From assembly GCA_022791755.1 (NCBI GenBank), contig JAAVZR010000016.1:62001-126000 (forward strand): a stretch of DNA of 64,000 bases. Reading direction: 5' to 3'. The translations under genes and the position numbers were made by a program. The notes beneath the pieces are model-generated. The model saw nothing but the letters and a program-made list of their open reading frames with translations. It searched no databases and was not told the origin of the DNA. This document shows, one piece after another, positions 26,047-33,000 of this stretch (the stretch's first letter is position 1; every line of letters starts with the position of its first letter). This DNA comes from Lachnospiraceae bacterium (lineage in GTDB: Bacteria > Bacillota > Clostridia > Lachnospirales > Lachnospiraceae).

Positions 26047-26221
26047 ATAACACGGAGCAGAGCGCCGATGAAGCGTGTCTGCCTCACAAATGAACAGCAT
26101 CCCCCCGGATTCCCCCTGGATTTTTGTGACATTTACTGCTTGCGGATTCCGGCAAAAAAGTATAATATATCTTTTCAAGCCGGCGATGACAAAAACAGTG
26201 AGCCGGCCGGGAGGAAAGATT

Positions 26222-27628
26222 ATGACGAAGGATCTGACGAGGGGTAAGCCTCTTAGCCTGATAGTGGGCTTTGCTGTCCCCGTACTTTTGGGGATGCTGT
26301 TTCAACAGTTTTACAATCTGGTGGATACGATGATCGTGGGTAAGATCCTGGGGCCGGACGCGCTGGCGGCGGTGGGCTCCACCGGTTCTCTGAGCTTTAT
26401 GATTATCGGTTTTTGCAGCGGCGTGTGTTCCGGATTTTCCATACCGATGTCCCAGGCTTTCGGCGCGCAGGACGAAAAAGCTCTGAAAAAGTATATCGGC
26501 AACTGCTTCTGGCTGTGTGCCGGATTTGCGGTGGTGATGGCTGTGGCCACAGGGCTTTTATGCAGGCCGATTTTGCAGCTGATGAAGACGCCGGAGGATA
26601 TCCTGGAGGATGCCTATGGCTATATTGTGATTATTTTCTGGGGTATTCCGGTGATTTACCTCTATAATATGCTCTCCGGTATGATCCGCTCGGTAGGCGA
26701 CAGTAAGACGCCGGTGCTGTTTTTGGCGATCGCTTCGGTCCTGAACATTATACTGGATGTGGTTCTGATCACGGTGATTCCTCTGGGAGTGGCCGGGGCG
26801 GCTGTCGCTACGGTGATCGCTCAGGGAGTCTCCGGTATCAGCTGCCTTTTCTACATACGAAAGAAATTCCCGATTTTGCAGCCGGAGAGGTCTCAGTGGC
26901 ATCCGGATAAGCTCTATGCCATGAAGCTCTGCGCCATGGGAATTCCCATGGGGTTGCAGTATTCGGTGACGGCCATCGGCAGCGTGATTTTACAGTCGGC
27001 GGTGAACTCGCTGGGGACGCTGTATGTGGCGTCAGTGACAGCCGGTTCCAAGCTGAGCCTGATCTTTTGTTGTCCCTTCGATGCACTGGGCGCTACCATT
27101 GCCACCTACGGAGGACAGAATATCGGGGCAGGTAAGGTGGAGCGCATCCGGGAGGGTGTGAAGGTCTGTATGCTTCTGGGAAGCGTGTACTCGGTGATGG
27201 CCCTGGGGCTGTTTTTTCTGGCGGGAAGCCGGCTGGCACTGCTGTTTGTAGACGGAGAGAATGCACGGATCATCACCAATGCCAGGATGTTTCTGGTATA
27301 TAACAGTCTGTTCTATATTCCGCTGACAGCTGTGAATGTGTACCGCTTTGTGATCCAGGGGATCGGTTACAGCCAGGTGGCGATCTTGGCCGGTGTGTTT
27401 GAGATGGCGGCCAGAGCGGCTGTGGGCCTGGTGTTTGTGCCGATGATTGGCTTTACGGCTGCCTGTGTGGCGAGTCCGGCTGCCTGGATTGCTGCGGATC
27501 TCTTTCTGATCCCTACTTATTTACACTATATGAAAAAGCTGGGTGGAAAGCGAGACGTCAGGACAGGCGGCAGCTGGCGGCAGGTCCGGAAGAGGAACCG
27601 GTCGGGGAAGCGACAGACGGCAGGCTGA
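26222..27628 (+). CDS. MATE-family efflux protein, second in window
   Basis: 468 residues from the ATG at 26222 behind GGGAGGAAAG; a longer form from 26075 overlaps the presumed promoter (TATAAT at 26161). Twelve hydrophobic segments with the family motifs KPLSLIVGFAVPVLLGMLFQQ and LVDTMIVGKILGPDALAAVG, and a repeat half starting at CAMGIPMGLQYSVTAIGS. A basic tail (RQVRKRNRSGKRQ) closes it. It is only loosely similar to the MATE protein at 18363. It lies downstream of the exported reductase but probably has its own promoter. Substrate unknown. Confidence 0.85.
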   Translation: MTKDLTRGKPLSLIVGFAVPVLLGMLFQQFYNLVDTMIVGKILGPDALAAVGSTGSLSFMIIGFCSGVCSGFSIPMSQAFGAQDEKALKKYIGNCFWLCAGFAVVMAVATGLLCRPILQLMKTPEDILEDAYGYIVIIFWGIPVIYLYNMLSGMIRSVGDSKTPVLFLAIASVLNIILDVVLITVIPLGVAGAAVATVIAQGVSGISCLFYIRKKFPILQPERSQWHPDKLYAMKLCAMGIPMGLQYSVTAIGSVILQSAVNSLGTLYVASVTAGSKLSLIFCCPFDALGATIATYGGQNIGAGKVERIREGVKVCMLLGSVYSVMALGLFFLAGSRLALLFVDGENARIITNARMFLVYNSLFYIPLTAVNVYRFVIQGIGYSQVAILAGVFEMAARAAVGLVFVPMIGFTAACVASPAAWIAADLFLIPTYLHYMKKLGGKRDVRTGGSWRQVRKRNRSGKRQTAG

Positions 27629-27677
27629 TCGCCTGATCCGGCATGTGATCCAACATGCCGTCGTCGGGTATAGAAAT

Positions 27678-27756
27678 AACGGCTTTCGATTTCTCAAAAG
27701 CCGTTACCCTCAGTGAACAAGGGGACACACGCCCCCTTGTCCGCTGAGGGTATTTT
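27678..27756 (+). terminator. Double hairpin terminator after the MATE gene
   Basis: Two hairpins in a row. AACGGCTTT/AAAGCCGTT (27678-27686 with 27697-27705) has a perfect 9-bp stem. It is followed at once by TACCCTCAG/CTGAGGGTA with inner ACAAGGGG/CCCCTTGT (27705-27752), then TTTTC. It may also terminate the minus-strand gene that ends at 27817. Confidence 0.7.
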
Positions 27757-27816
27757 CGGATGTGACAAATTATATTGTGCGGTGTTTTTCTTTTGCCATC
27801 CCGTGACAGGCGATTT

Positions 27817-27996
27817 TTATTTAATGGGGGTGACAACAGGCTTGCCGTCCTGATCGACCAGAACAGTCAGTCCGGTGCCATTTGCCTTATTATGGGAACC
27901 CATCAGGTAATTTACGCCGGTTTCCGTATCCACGATGACCTTTGTTACATTCACAATGCCCTGGCTGTAGACTTCCACAAAACGCTCATTCGCCAT
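27817..27996 (-). CDS. Small DUF6440-like protein
   Basis: 59 residues from the ATG at 27996 with AAAGGAGGTGAGC upstream. The sequence pattern FVEVYSQGIVNVTKVIVD, then TGVNYLM and GLTVLVDQDGKPVV is that of the DUF6440 family, small all-beta cytosolic proteins of unknown function in Firmicutes. It lies 120 bases downstream of the LytTR regulator on the same strand and could be co-transcribed. No function can be given. Confidence 0.7.
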   Translation of the reverse strand: MANERFVEVYSQGIVNVTKVIVDTETGVNYLMGSHNKANGTGLTVLVDQDGKPVVTPIK

Positions 27997-28116
27997 ATGC
28001 TCACCTCCTTTCTCATTCTGCCGTTTGCCAGTACAAACATACCACATACATGCGGCTGTGTGGTTTATATTTCCTGAATGAACAGAAAAACTTCCTAAAT
28101 GGAACAGGAGAGAACC

Positions 28117-28854
28117 TCACTGGCTCCCTCCTGTTTTTCTGCGAAGCTCCGCTTTCCCGGCACGGGAAAGAAGGCATTCGTGACCACCGGCCCACAGTTT
28201 ATTGCGTTTCAAATCTACCGTTTCAATCTTATCCGCTGCCACCAGATAGGCCCGGTGTGTGCGGATAAAGCGATTCCCCAGCTGAACTTCCAGCTCATTG
28301 AGACTTCCTAAAAAATCCATCCGGCTGTTGGATGTATGGAGCAGGACATGGTGGGGGGCGGAAGCAGTCTCAAAAAAGAGAATCTCGTGCAAAGGGACAT
28401 GGCGCACGGTTTCTCCTGTCCGCAGTGTGAACATCTCCACCGGGTCCCGGCGTTCCGCCAACAGACGCATTTGGATTTCACCCAAACACTGTGATACGGA
28501 TGGTCCGATCTGCTCCGGCTCCTTTATGATATAGTCGAATGCCTCCAGATGATATTGAAATGTGCGCCAGGCCAAATCGCCATAGCTGGTGATATAGACC
28601 AGCGTACCGTGAGGATCGCGCCGCCGTAACTCCTGTCCCAGCCGAAATCCGTCCCATTCTCTATCCTTTAGTTCCACATCCAGGAAATAAATCCCCTGTT
28701 TTTCGTTTTTCGCTGCAGCCAGCAATTCCTGCGCATTGGCGGCACTGCACATAACCTTCATATCGTAATCTTCAACAAAGATTTTCCATTCCAATGCAGT
28801 CTGAATTTGATGGCGGACGGCCTCATCATCGTCACAAAGATAAATCCCAATCAT
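28117..28854 (-). CDS. LytTR-family response regulator, orphan
   Basis: 245 residues from the ATG at 28854 (GGAGAGAAAG upstream); the frame is open further but passes through the predicted promoter. Receiver domain about 1-125 with YLCDDDEAV and the phosphoacceptor in GIYFLDVELKD. LytTR DNA-binding domain about 140-240 (VRHVPLHEILFFETASAPHHVLLHT, then FIRTHRAYLVAADKIETVDL). No histidine kinase gene is adjacent, unlike the second LytTR regulator at 51416. Targets unknown. Confidence 0.85.
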   Translation of the reverse strand: MIGIYLCDDDEAVRHQIQTALEWKIFVEDYDMKVMCSAANAQELLAAAKNEKQGIYFLDVELKDREWDGFRLGQELRRRDPHGTLVYITSYGDLAWRTFQYHLEAFDYIIKEPEQIGPSVSQCLGEIQMRLLAERRDPVEMFTLRTGETVRHVPLHEILFFETASAPHHVLLHTSNSRMDFLGSLNELEVQLGNRFIRTHRAYLVAADKIETVDLKRNKLWAGGHECLLSRAGKAELRRKTGGSQ

Positions 28855-28917
28855 GACTTTCTCTCCATTGTCGGTTTCCAATCTCTTTTTGCATAATTTC
28901 GTTTTTCGGCGTACATT

Positions 28918-28946
28918 ATTATAGCATTGCCTCAGGAGGATAGCAA
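28918..28946 (-). promoter_or_regulatory. SigA-type promoter of the orphan LytTR regulator
   Basis: On the minus strand: TTGCTA (28946-28941), 17-base spacer, TATAAT (28923-28918), with TGC just before the -10 box. It lies 64 bases upstream of the start codon. Confidence 0.65.
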
Positions 28947-29015
28947 GGATTGAGTAAAACCGTTTTCCTTTCCGGCATGGTATCCGCTGACGAGCGGTAA
29001 AGTTAACGTGGAACA

Positions 29016-29121
29016 GGTATAAAAACCCACCATTTACAAATACTAGTGTTACGTACAAAAGCCCTGCCCGGCTTTTTCGGCGTGAGGCGCCGGATATGCG
29101 GGTATCCATATGAGAATACTA
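29016..29121 (+). promoter_or_regulatory. Candidate tandem sigma-G-like promoters of spoVT with hairpin between
   Basis: Two AATACTA boxes (29039-29045 and 29115-29121) each have a weak TGAATA-like box at 17-18 bases (GGTATA at 29016, CGGATA at 29091). spoVT is a late forespore gene in Bacillus, so sigma-G-type elements are expected. Between them is a hairpin AAAAGCC/GGCTTTT (29057-29076) that looks like a terminator. The match to consensus is partial. Confidence 0.3.
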
Positions 29122-29145
29122 AGATTTGCAAATGGAGGAGTTTTT

Positions 29146-29691
29146 ATGAAAGCAACGGGAATTGTCAGAAGGATCGACGATCTGGGCCGCGTCGTAGTCC
29201 CCAAGGAAATCCGTCGTACCCTTCGCCTGCGCGAAGGGACGCCCTTAGAGATCTTTACGGACCGGGAAGGCGAAATCATCCTGAAAAAATATTCACCCAT
29301 GGCGGAGCTGGGCGTTTTTGCCAGGCAGTACGCGGAAGCGCTGTCCCAGACCACGGGTCTTTCGGTATACATCACGGACCGGGATCAGGTCATCGCCGTG
29401 GCCGGAGGCAAAAAGGATACGCTGCAAAAACCGATCAGCAAGCAGTTGGAACAGATGATTTTAAACCGTGAGAGCGGGATAGCTCTGAAAGACGATAAGA
29501 AATTTTCTCCGGTATCCGAGGAGGATAAGGAGGAGTATACGGCTCAGGCGGTGAATGTGATCCTGTCAGAGGGAGACGCCATAGGTTCCGTGGTGCTTTT
29601 GAGCAAGGAGCCCCGGGTGAAGATGGGCGACACGGAACAGAAGCTGGCCGCCACGGCAGCCAGCTTTCTGGGACGGCAGATGGAGTCGTGA
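29146..29691 (+). CDS. spoVT: Stage V sporulation protein T (AbrB-family regulator)
   Basis: 181 residues from the ATG at 29146 behind TGGAGGAG. The N-terminal swapped-hairpin AbrB domain (MKATGIVRRIDDLGRVVVPKEIRRTL, about 1-50) matches SpoVT closely, followed by a GAF-like ligand domain (about 55-178: GVFARQYAEALSQTTGLSVYI). In Bacillus it tunes forespore sigma-G genes; the family is found in spore formers, so this gene is good evidence of sporulation. Length agrees with the known protein. Its 3' end faces a minus-strand gene 66 bases away. Confidence 0.93.
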   Translation: MKATGIVRRIDDLGRVVVPKEIRRTLRLREGTPLEIFTDREGEIILKKYSPMAELGVFARQYAEALSQTTGLSVYITDRDQVIAVAGGKKDTLQKPISKQLEQMILNRESGIALKDDKKFSPVSEEDKEEYTAQAVNVILSEGDAIGSVVLLSKEPRVKMGDTEQKLAATAASFLGRQMES

Positions 29692-29757
29692 GGAAAGGGC
29701 GGAGACAGCAGCCTGCGGGCCGGAAGCGGTAAAAAGCTTGCCGCCGGCTGCCGTACC

Positions 29758-30207
29758 TCAGCGGGAAAAGAGGGAGGCCAGAGGGTTGACGACCCGGTAC
29801 AGGTCATTGATGGCCTTATTCAGGGTGTCGATGTCCATGGCCTCCATCTTTTTCAGAGTGATGCTCAGACTTTCGGAGCTGTCATCCACCAGATCACCGA
29901 TGGAATCCAGCGTATCGGCCAGGGACTGGATGGTGCCATTCAAATCGGCGGATTTTAATTGCTCAGTGATTTCCTGAGTATTGGCTACCACCACATTCAT
30001 CTCATTGAGCGTATCCGTAAAGCGGGGCAGCAGGGTAAGGAGCGCGGATAAGACAGCGGCAGTGAAGCAAAAGAGGAGAATACCCAAGAGCCTGGTCAGG
30101 CGGCACTGTCTTTCAAGCAGGCGGCGCTGACGGACGTTTTCTTCCTGCATCTGATGAAGCAGGGAGATGAGCTGGCTGTTATTCTGGATTTCGGGATATT
30201 GTTCCAT
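29758..30207 (-). CDS. Hypothetical membrane-anchored coiled-coil protein
   Basis: 149 residues from the ATG at 30207 (GAAAGGAAGGA upstream). A polar N-terminus with a short coiled coil (SLLHQMQEENVRQRRLLERQCRL) leads to one membrane segment (about 42-66, ILLFCFTAAVLSALLTLL). The rest is amphipathic helix with regular Leu/Ile spacing (ADLNGTIQSLADTLDSIGDLV) ending NPLASLFSR. No family recognised. It lies between spoVT and mazG on the opposite strand. Confidence 0.65.
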   Translation of the reverse strand: MEQYPEIQNNSQLISLLHQMQEENVRQRRLLERQCRLTRLLGILLFCFTAAVLSALLTLLPRFTDTLNEMNVVVANTQEITEQLKSADLNGTIQSLADTLDSIGDLVDDSSESLSITLKKMEAMDIDTLNKAINDLYRVVNPLASLFSR

Positions 30208-30466
30208 GGTGAGATCCTTCCTTTCTGGCGGGATGGCGGCATAGGGTATACTATGCCGGTTTGATCCTGGCTGAGCTGTAACTATTATATTGGGACGCGG
30301 AGGCGCATTTGTCAATAAAAATCTATATGTGCGGGAATTCATAATAAAAATCTTGCATTTCCCTCCCCTTTTCTTTATAATGGGAACAACAGGTTCATCG
30401 GGCCGGCCAGATATGGCAGGCGGTACATCCCGTCCGGCGGCCAGACAGAATTCGGGAGGCTCTGTT

Positions 30467-30988
30467 ATGAAAGAAGACAGAAACGGGCATATTTTTCAGC
30501 CCCCTCTTCATTCGGATTTTTCCGGCGAGGTAGAAGCTGCTTTGGAGAGGTACGACTTTAATGATCTGCAAAAGATCATCCGGAGGCTCTGTGCTCCGGA
30601 CGGCTGTCCCTGGGACAGGATACAGACCCATGAGACGCTGATTTCCTGTCTGAGAGACGAGACGGAGGAAGCGGCGCAGGCCATAGAAAACGGAGACATG
30701 GAGAATCTCTGCGAGGAACTGGGCGACGTGCTTTTGCTGGTTTTGATGCACAGCGAGATTGCCAGAAAGAGAGGGACCTTCACACTGGCGGATGTGATCC
30801 AGGGTATCAGTGAAAAGATGATCCGCAGGCACCCGCATGTGTTTGGGGACGCCCGGGCAGACACACTGGAGGAGAGCCTTCTTTTGTGGAAAGAGATTAA
30901 GAAGCAGGAAAAGGCGCAAAAAGAGCGCCAAAACACAGGAGAAAGGCCAAAAAGCCTTGACAAACCGGGTTGTAGCGAGTATAAATAG
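30467..30988 (+). CDS. MazG-family nucleoside triphosphate pyrophosphohydrolase
   Basis: 173 residues from the ATG at 30467 behind GGGAGGC. MazG motifs: CPWDRIQTHETLISCLRDETEEA and ENLCEELGDVLLLV, which supply the EExxE/ExxD metal ligands. It hydrolyses NTPs or non-canonical nucleotides to the monophosphate and pyrophosphate. It is a single-domain form, shorter than the two-domain Bacillus YabN. In many Firmicutes mazG lies next to hup and rqcP as here. The HU promoter lies inside its 3' end. Confidence 0.88.
   Translation: MKEDRNGHIFQPPLHSDFSGEVEAALERYDFNDLQKIIRRLCAPDGCPWDRIQTHETLISCLRDETEEAAQAIENGDMENLCEELGDVLLLVLMHSEIARKRGTFTLADVIQGISEKMIRRHPHVFGDARADTLEESLLLWKEIKKQEKAQKERQNTGERPKSLDKPGCSEYK
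30957..30985 (+). promoter_or_regulatory. Strong SigA-type promoter of the HU gene, inside the mazG 3' end
   Basis: TTGACA, 17-base spacer, TATAAA. The boxes overlap the last codons of mazG; the HU start is 46 bases downstream. Near-consensus strength suits an abundant protein. Confidence 0.85.
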
Positions 30989-31030
30989 AGAGCAGATAAA
31001 AACATGAAAATAAGTTTACAGGAGGAAACT

Positions 31031-31306
31031 ATGAATAAGACAGAGTTTATCGCAGCCGTTGCAGAGAAGGCTGGCTTATCCAAGAAGGATGCAGAAAAGG
31101 CCGTAAAGGCATATTCCGATGTTGTGACCGAAGAGCTGGTAAATGGCGGACGCGTACAGCTGGTTGGTTTCGGTACTTTTGAGGTGGTGGAGAGACCGGA
31201 GCACGAGGGAAGGAATCCCAAGAGCAAGGAGCGCATCACCATCGCCGCTTCCAGAGTTCCGAAGTTCAAGGCCGGCAAGGCTCTGAAGGATCAGGTAAAC
31301 GGTTAA
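31031..31306 (+). CDS. hup: HU-family DNA-binding protein
   Basis: 91 residues from the ATG at 31031 behind AGGAGGAAAC. The full HU fold is visible: helical start MNKTEFIAAVAEKAGLSKKDAEKAV, the GGRVQLVGFGTFEVVER beta saddle, the DNA-binding arm with GRNPKSKERITI and the C-terminal VPKFKAGKALKD. It bends and compacts DNA as a homodimer. It has its own strong promoter and terminator, so it is probably expressed alone at high level. Confidence 0.96.
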   Translation: MNKTEFIAAVAEKAGLSKKDAEKAVKAYSDVVTEELVNGGRVQLVGFGTFEVVERPEHEGRNPKSKERITIAASRVPKFKAGKALKDQVNG

Positions 31307-31326
31307 GATCATACGGAAATGCAGAC

Positions 31327-31359
31327 GGTCAGGGCTATATGGGTCCTGGCCACTTTTTT
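31327..31359 (+). terminator. Intrinsic terminator of the HU gene
   Basis: Stem GGTCAGG/CCTGGCC (one G-T pair) followed by ACTTTTTT, 20 bases after the HU stop. Confidence 0.8.
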
Positions 31360-31403
31360 ACATTTTGGCAGTGAATCATGCCATGGAGAAAGGACGACAT
31401 ATC

Positions 31404-31643
31404 ATGAGACTTGACAAATTTTTGAAGGTATCCCGCGTTATCAAGAGACGTACCGTAGCCAACGAAGCCTGCGACGCAGGCAGGGTAAAGATAAACGACA
31501 AGGTGGCGAAGGCTTCTGCGGAGGTAAAGGTGGGGGATGTGATAGAAGTTCAGTTTGGCAGCCGCCCGGTGAAGATCGAGGTGCTGGATATTCAGGACAC
31601 GACGAAAAAGGAAGCGGCCGGCGAGCTGTTTCGGTATCTGTAG
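31404..31643 (+). CDS. rqcP: S4-domain RNA-binding protein RqcP (YabO)
   Basis: 79 residues from the ATG at 31404; AAAGGA lies upstream. It is almost wholly an S4 domain (MRLDKFLKVSRVIKRRTVANEACDAGRVKIND). In Bacillus this Hsp15-like protein works with RqcH on stalled 50S subunits during ribosome quality control. The place just upstream of yabP-yabQ-divIC is the same as in Bacillus subtilis and supports the name. Confidence 0.9.
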   Translation: MRLDKFLKVSRVIKRRTVANEACDAGRVKINDKVAKASAEVKVGDVIEVQFGSRPVKIEVLDIQDTTKKEAAGELFRYL

Positions 31644-31726
31644 GGCAAGCCGGTTCTAATGTCGGGAGACATGGCATAGACTGATAAAAAGGAGGCGGGC
31701 TCTGCCTGCCGGCAGGAGGATATGCT

Positions 31727-32050
31727 ATGATCTTAGAAGAAAAGGCAGCTGTTTCAAAAACAGCTCCCGCACCCAGGGGGCAGAATCAGCCACACAAACT
31801 GAACCTGGTGAATCGGGAGACGATGACCGTAACCGGCGTCAGAGATGTCCTGTCCTTTGATGTCAGCGAGGTGCTGCTGGAGACAGCACTGGGAATGCTC
31901 AGTATACGGGGGAGCGATCTTCATGTCAACCGGTTGACACTGGAGAAGGGAGAGGTGGATGTGGCTGGTAAGATCGACAGCCTGACTTACTCCGATGTGG
32001 GAACCTATAAAAAGCAGGGTGAATCCCTTCTGGGGCGGCTGTTTCGGTAG
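31727..32050 (+). CDS. yabP: Sporulation protein YabP
   Basis: 107 residues behind GGCAGGAGGA. The family core HKLNLVNRETMTVTGVRDVLSFD, then LETALGMLSIRGSDLHVNRLTLEKGEVDVAG is clear. In Bacillus it is a mother-cell protein needed for a normal spore coat or cortex. It lies 3 bases before yabQ, so the two are co-translated. Confidence 0.92.
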   Translation: MILEEKAAVSKTAPAPRGQNQPHKLNLVNRETMTVTGVRDVLSFDVSEVLLETALGMLSIRGSDLHVNRLTLEKGEVDVAGKIDSLTYSDVGTYKKQGESLLGRLFR

Positions 32051-32053
32051 TTT

Positions 32054-32572
32054 ATGAGCGAGGTAATAACGGGCGAGCTGCGTTTTCTTCTGGTATCTAT
32101 CGTATGGGGAGCAGGAATCGCGGCCTGCTATGAATTCCTCCGTCTGGTCCGGCTCGTATTCCGCCACGGGCAGATGTGGACCGGCCTGGAGGATCTGTTA
32201 TACTGGACGATCTGTGCGATACTTATTTTCATCATGGTAATGGAGGAAAATGACGGGATGGTGCGCTGGTATGTCCTGGCCGGATGTGCGGCGGGCGCCT
32301 GTGTTTACCAGTTTATCTTTCATCCTGTGGTTGTCTTTGTCCTGACACCATTAAAAATTGCGGTGAAATTTTCGGAAAATTTCCTGCGAAAGCTCTTGAA
32401 AAAAAAGGAGAAATCCTGTAAACTGGAACGTAATACAAAGGAAGTTGTTACACAAAGTAAGGAGGAGCGCCATGGCCAGTTATGGAAAGAGAAAGAAAAA
32501 AAAGCAAAACCGTCTGGCCATGCTGGGCATCATACTGGTGGTAGCCGCGCTCATAGCCGTCCTGGGCAATAA
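32054..32572 (+). CDS. yabQ: Spore cortex biosynthesis protein YabQ
   Basis: 172 residues. An N-terminal membrane segment (about 8-28), the family motif RHGQMWTGLEDLLYWTICAILIF and two more hydrophobic segments fit YabQ, a membrane protein required for spore cortex in Bacillus. The last 34 codons run in a different frame over the start of divIC, giving a basic low-complexity tail (KEKEKKAKPSGHAGHHTGG) that is probably not conserved. Overlap with divIC is 101 bases, unusually long. Confidence 0.88.
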   Translation: MSEVITGELRFLLVSIVWGAGIAACYEFLRLVRLVFRHGQMWTGLEDLLYWTICAILIFIMVMEENDGMVRWYVLAGCAAGACVYQFIFHPVVVFVLTPLKIAVKFSENFLRKLLKKKEKSCKLERNTKEVVTQSKEERHGQLWKEKEKKAKPSGHAGHHTGGSRAHSRPGQ

Positions 32573-32777
32573 GACATTGCAGCTGCAACAGAAAAACGAC
32601 GAGTACCTGCGGCGCCTGGCCTCCATCGAGCAGCAGCTGGATGAAGAGCAGGAGAGAGCTGAGGCTCTGGAGAGGCAGAGGGTGTATGTCCAGACCATAC
32701 AGTATATTGAACAGGAGGCCAAGGATAAACTGGGTATGGTCAATCCCAATGAGATCATACTGAAACCGGAGCAATAG
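32472..32777 (+). CDS. divIC: Septum formation initiator, DivIC/FtsB family
   Basis: 101 residues from the ATG at 32472 behind AAGGAGGAG. A basic cytoplasmic start (YGKRKKKKQNRL), one membrane segment (about 16-34) and an extracytoplasmic coiled coil (LQQKNDEYLRRLASIEQQLDEEQERAEALER) with the family motif AKDKLGMVNPNEIIL. It forms the divisome subcomplex with FtsL and DivIB. It is encoded inside the yabQ 3' end and followed by a terminator. Confidence 0.88.
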   Translation: MASYGKRKKKKQNRLAMLGIILVVAALIAVLGNKTLQLQQKNDEYLRRLASIEQQLDEEQERAEALERQRVYVQTIQYIEQEAKDKLGMVNPNEIILKPEQ

Positions 32778-32790
32778 AAGCGAAACAGAG

Positions 32791-32819
32791 AGCACGGGCC
32801 AGAGAGCCGGTGCTTTTTT
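32791..32819 (+). terminator. Intrinsic terminator after divIC
   Basis: Stem AGCAC/GTGCT with inner GG/CC pairs, then TTTTTTG, 14 bases after the divIC stop. Confidence 0.75.
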
Positions 32820-32918
32820 GTTGTTCTCACAGAAGGTTCTTTTGCTTTTCACGGAGAAGGGCAGAGAGAGGGCAGGCGTTGCGAATTCTGCGGATAAAAA
32901 TGTATCGGGCCTGTCCTG

Positions 32919-32953
32919 TTTTGACAAAATACGCGTCCCTTTTTTCTTATAAT
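32919..32953 (+). promoter_or_regulatory. spoIIE promoter: Spo0A box with 21-base-spaced TTGACA/TATAAT
   Basis: TTTTGACAAA (32919-32928) is the reverse complement of a near-perfect Spo0A box (TTTGTCRAA type). It overlaps TTGACA (32921-32926), and TATAAT lies at 32948-32953 after a 21-base spacer, too long for free SigA use. The Bacillus spoIIE and spoIIG promoters show the same wide spacing with Spo0A boxes, so activation by Spo0A~P is inferred. Confidence 0.75.
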
Positions 32954-33000
32954 AATGCTCTGTGGTATGGTAAAAAATGGATACTCGGGAGGGCAGGACT

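Noticed and set aside
27640-27760. Repeated hairpins as a small CRISPR array
   Set aside because: Only two different hairpins, no regular repeat-spacer pattern and no cas genes.
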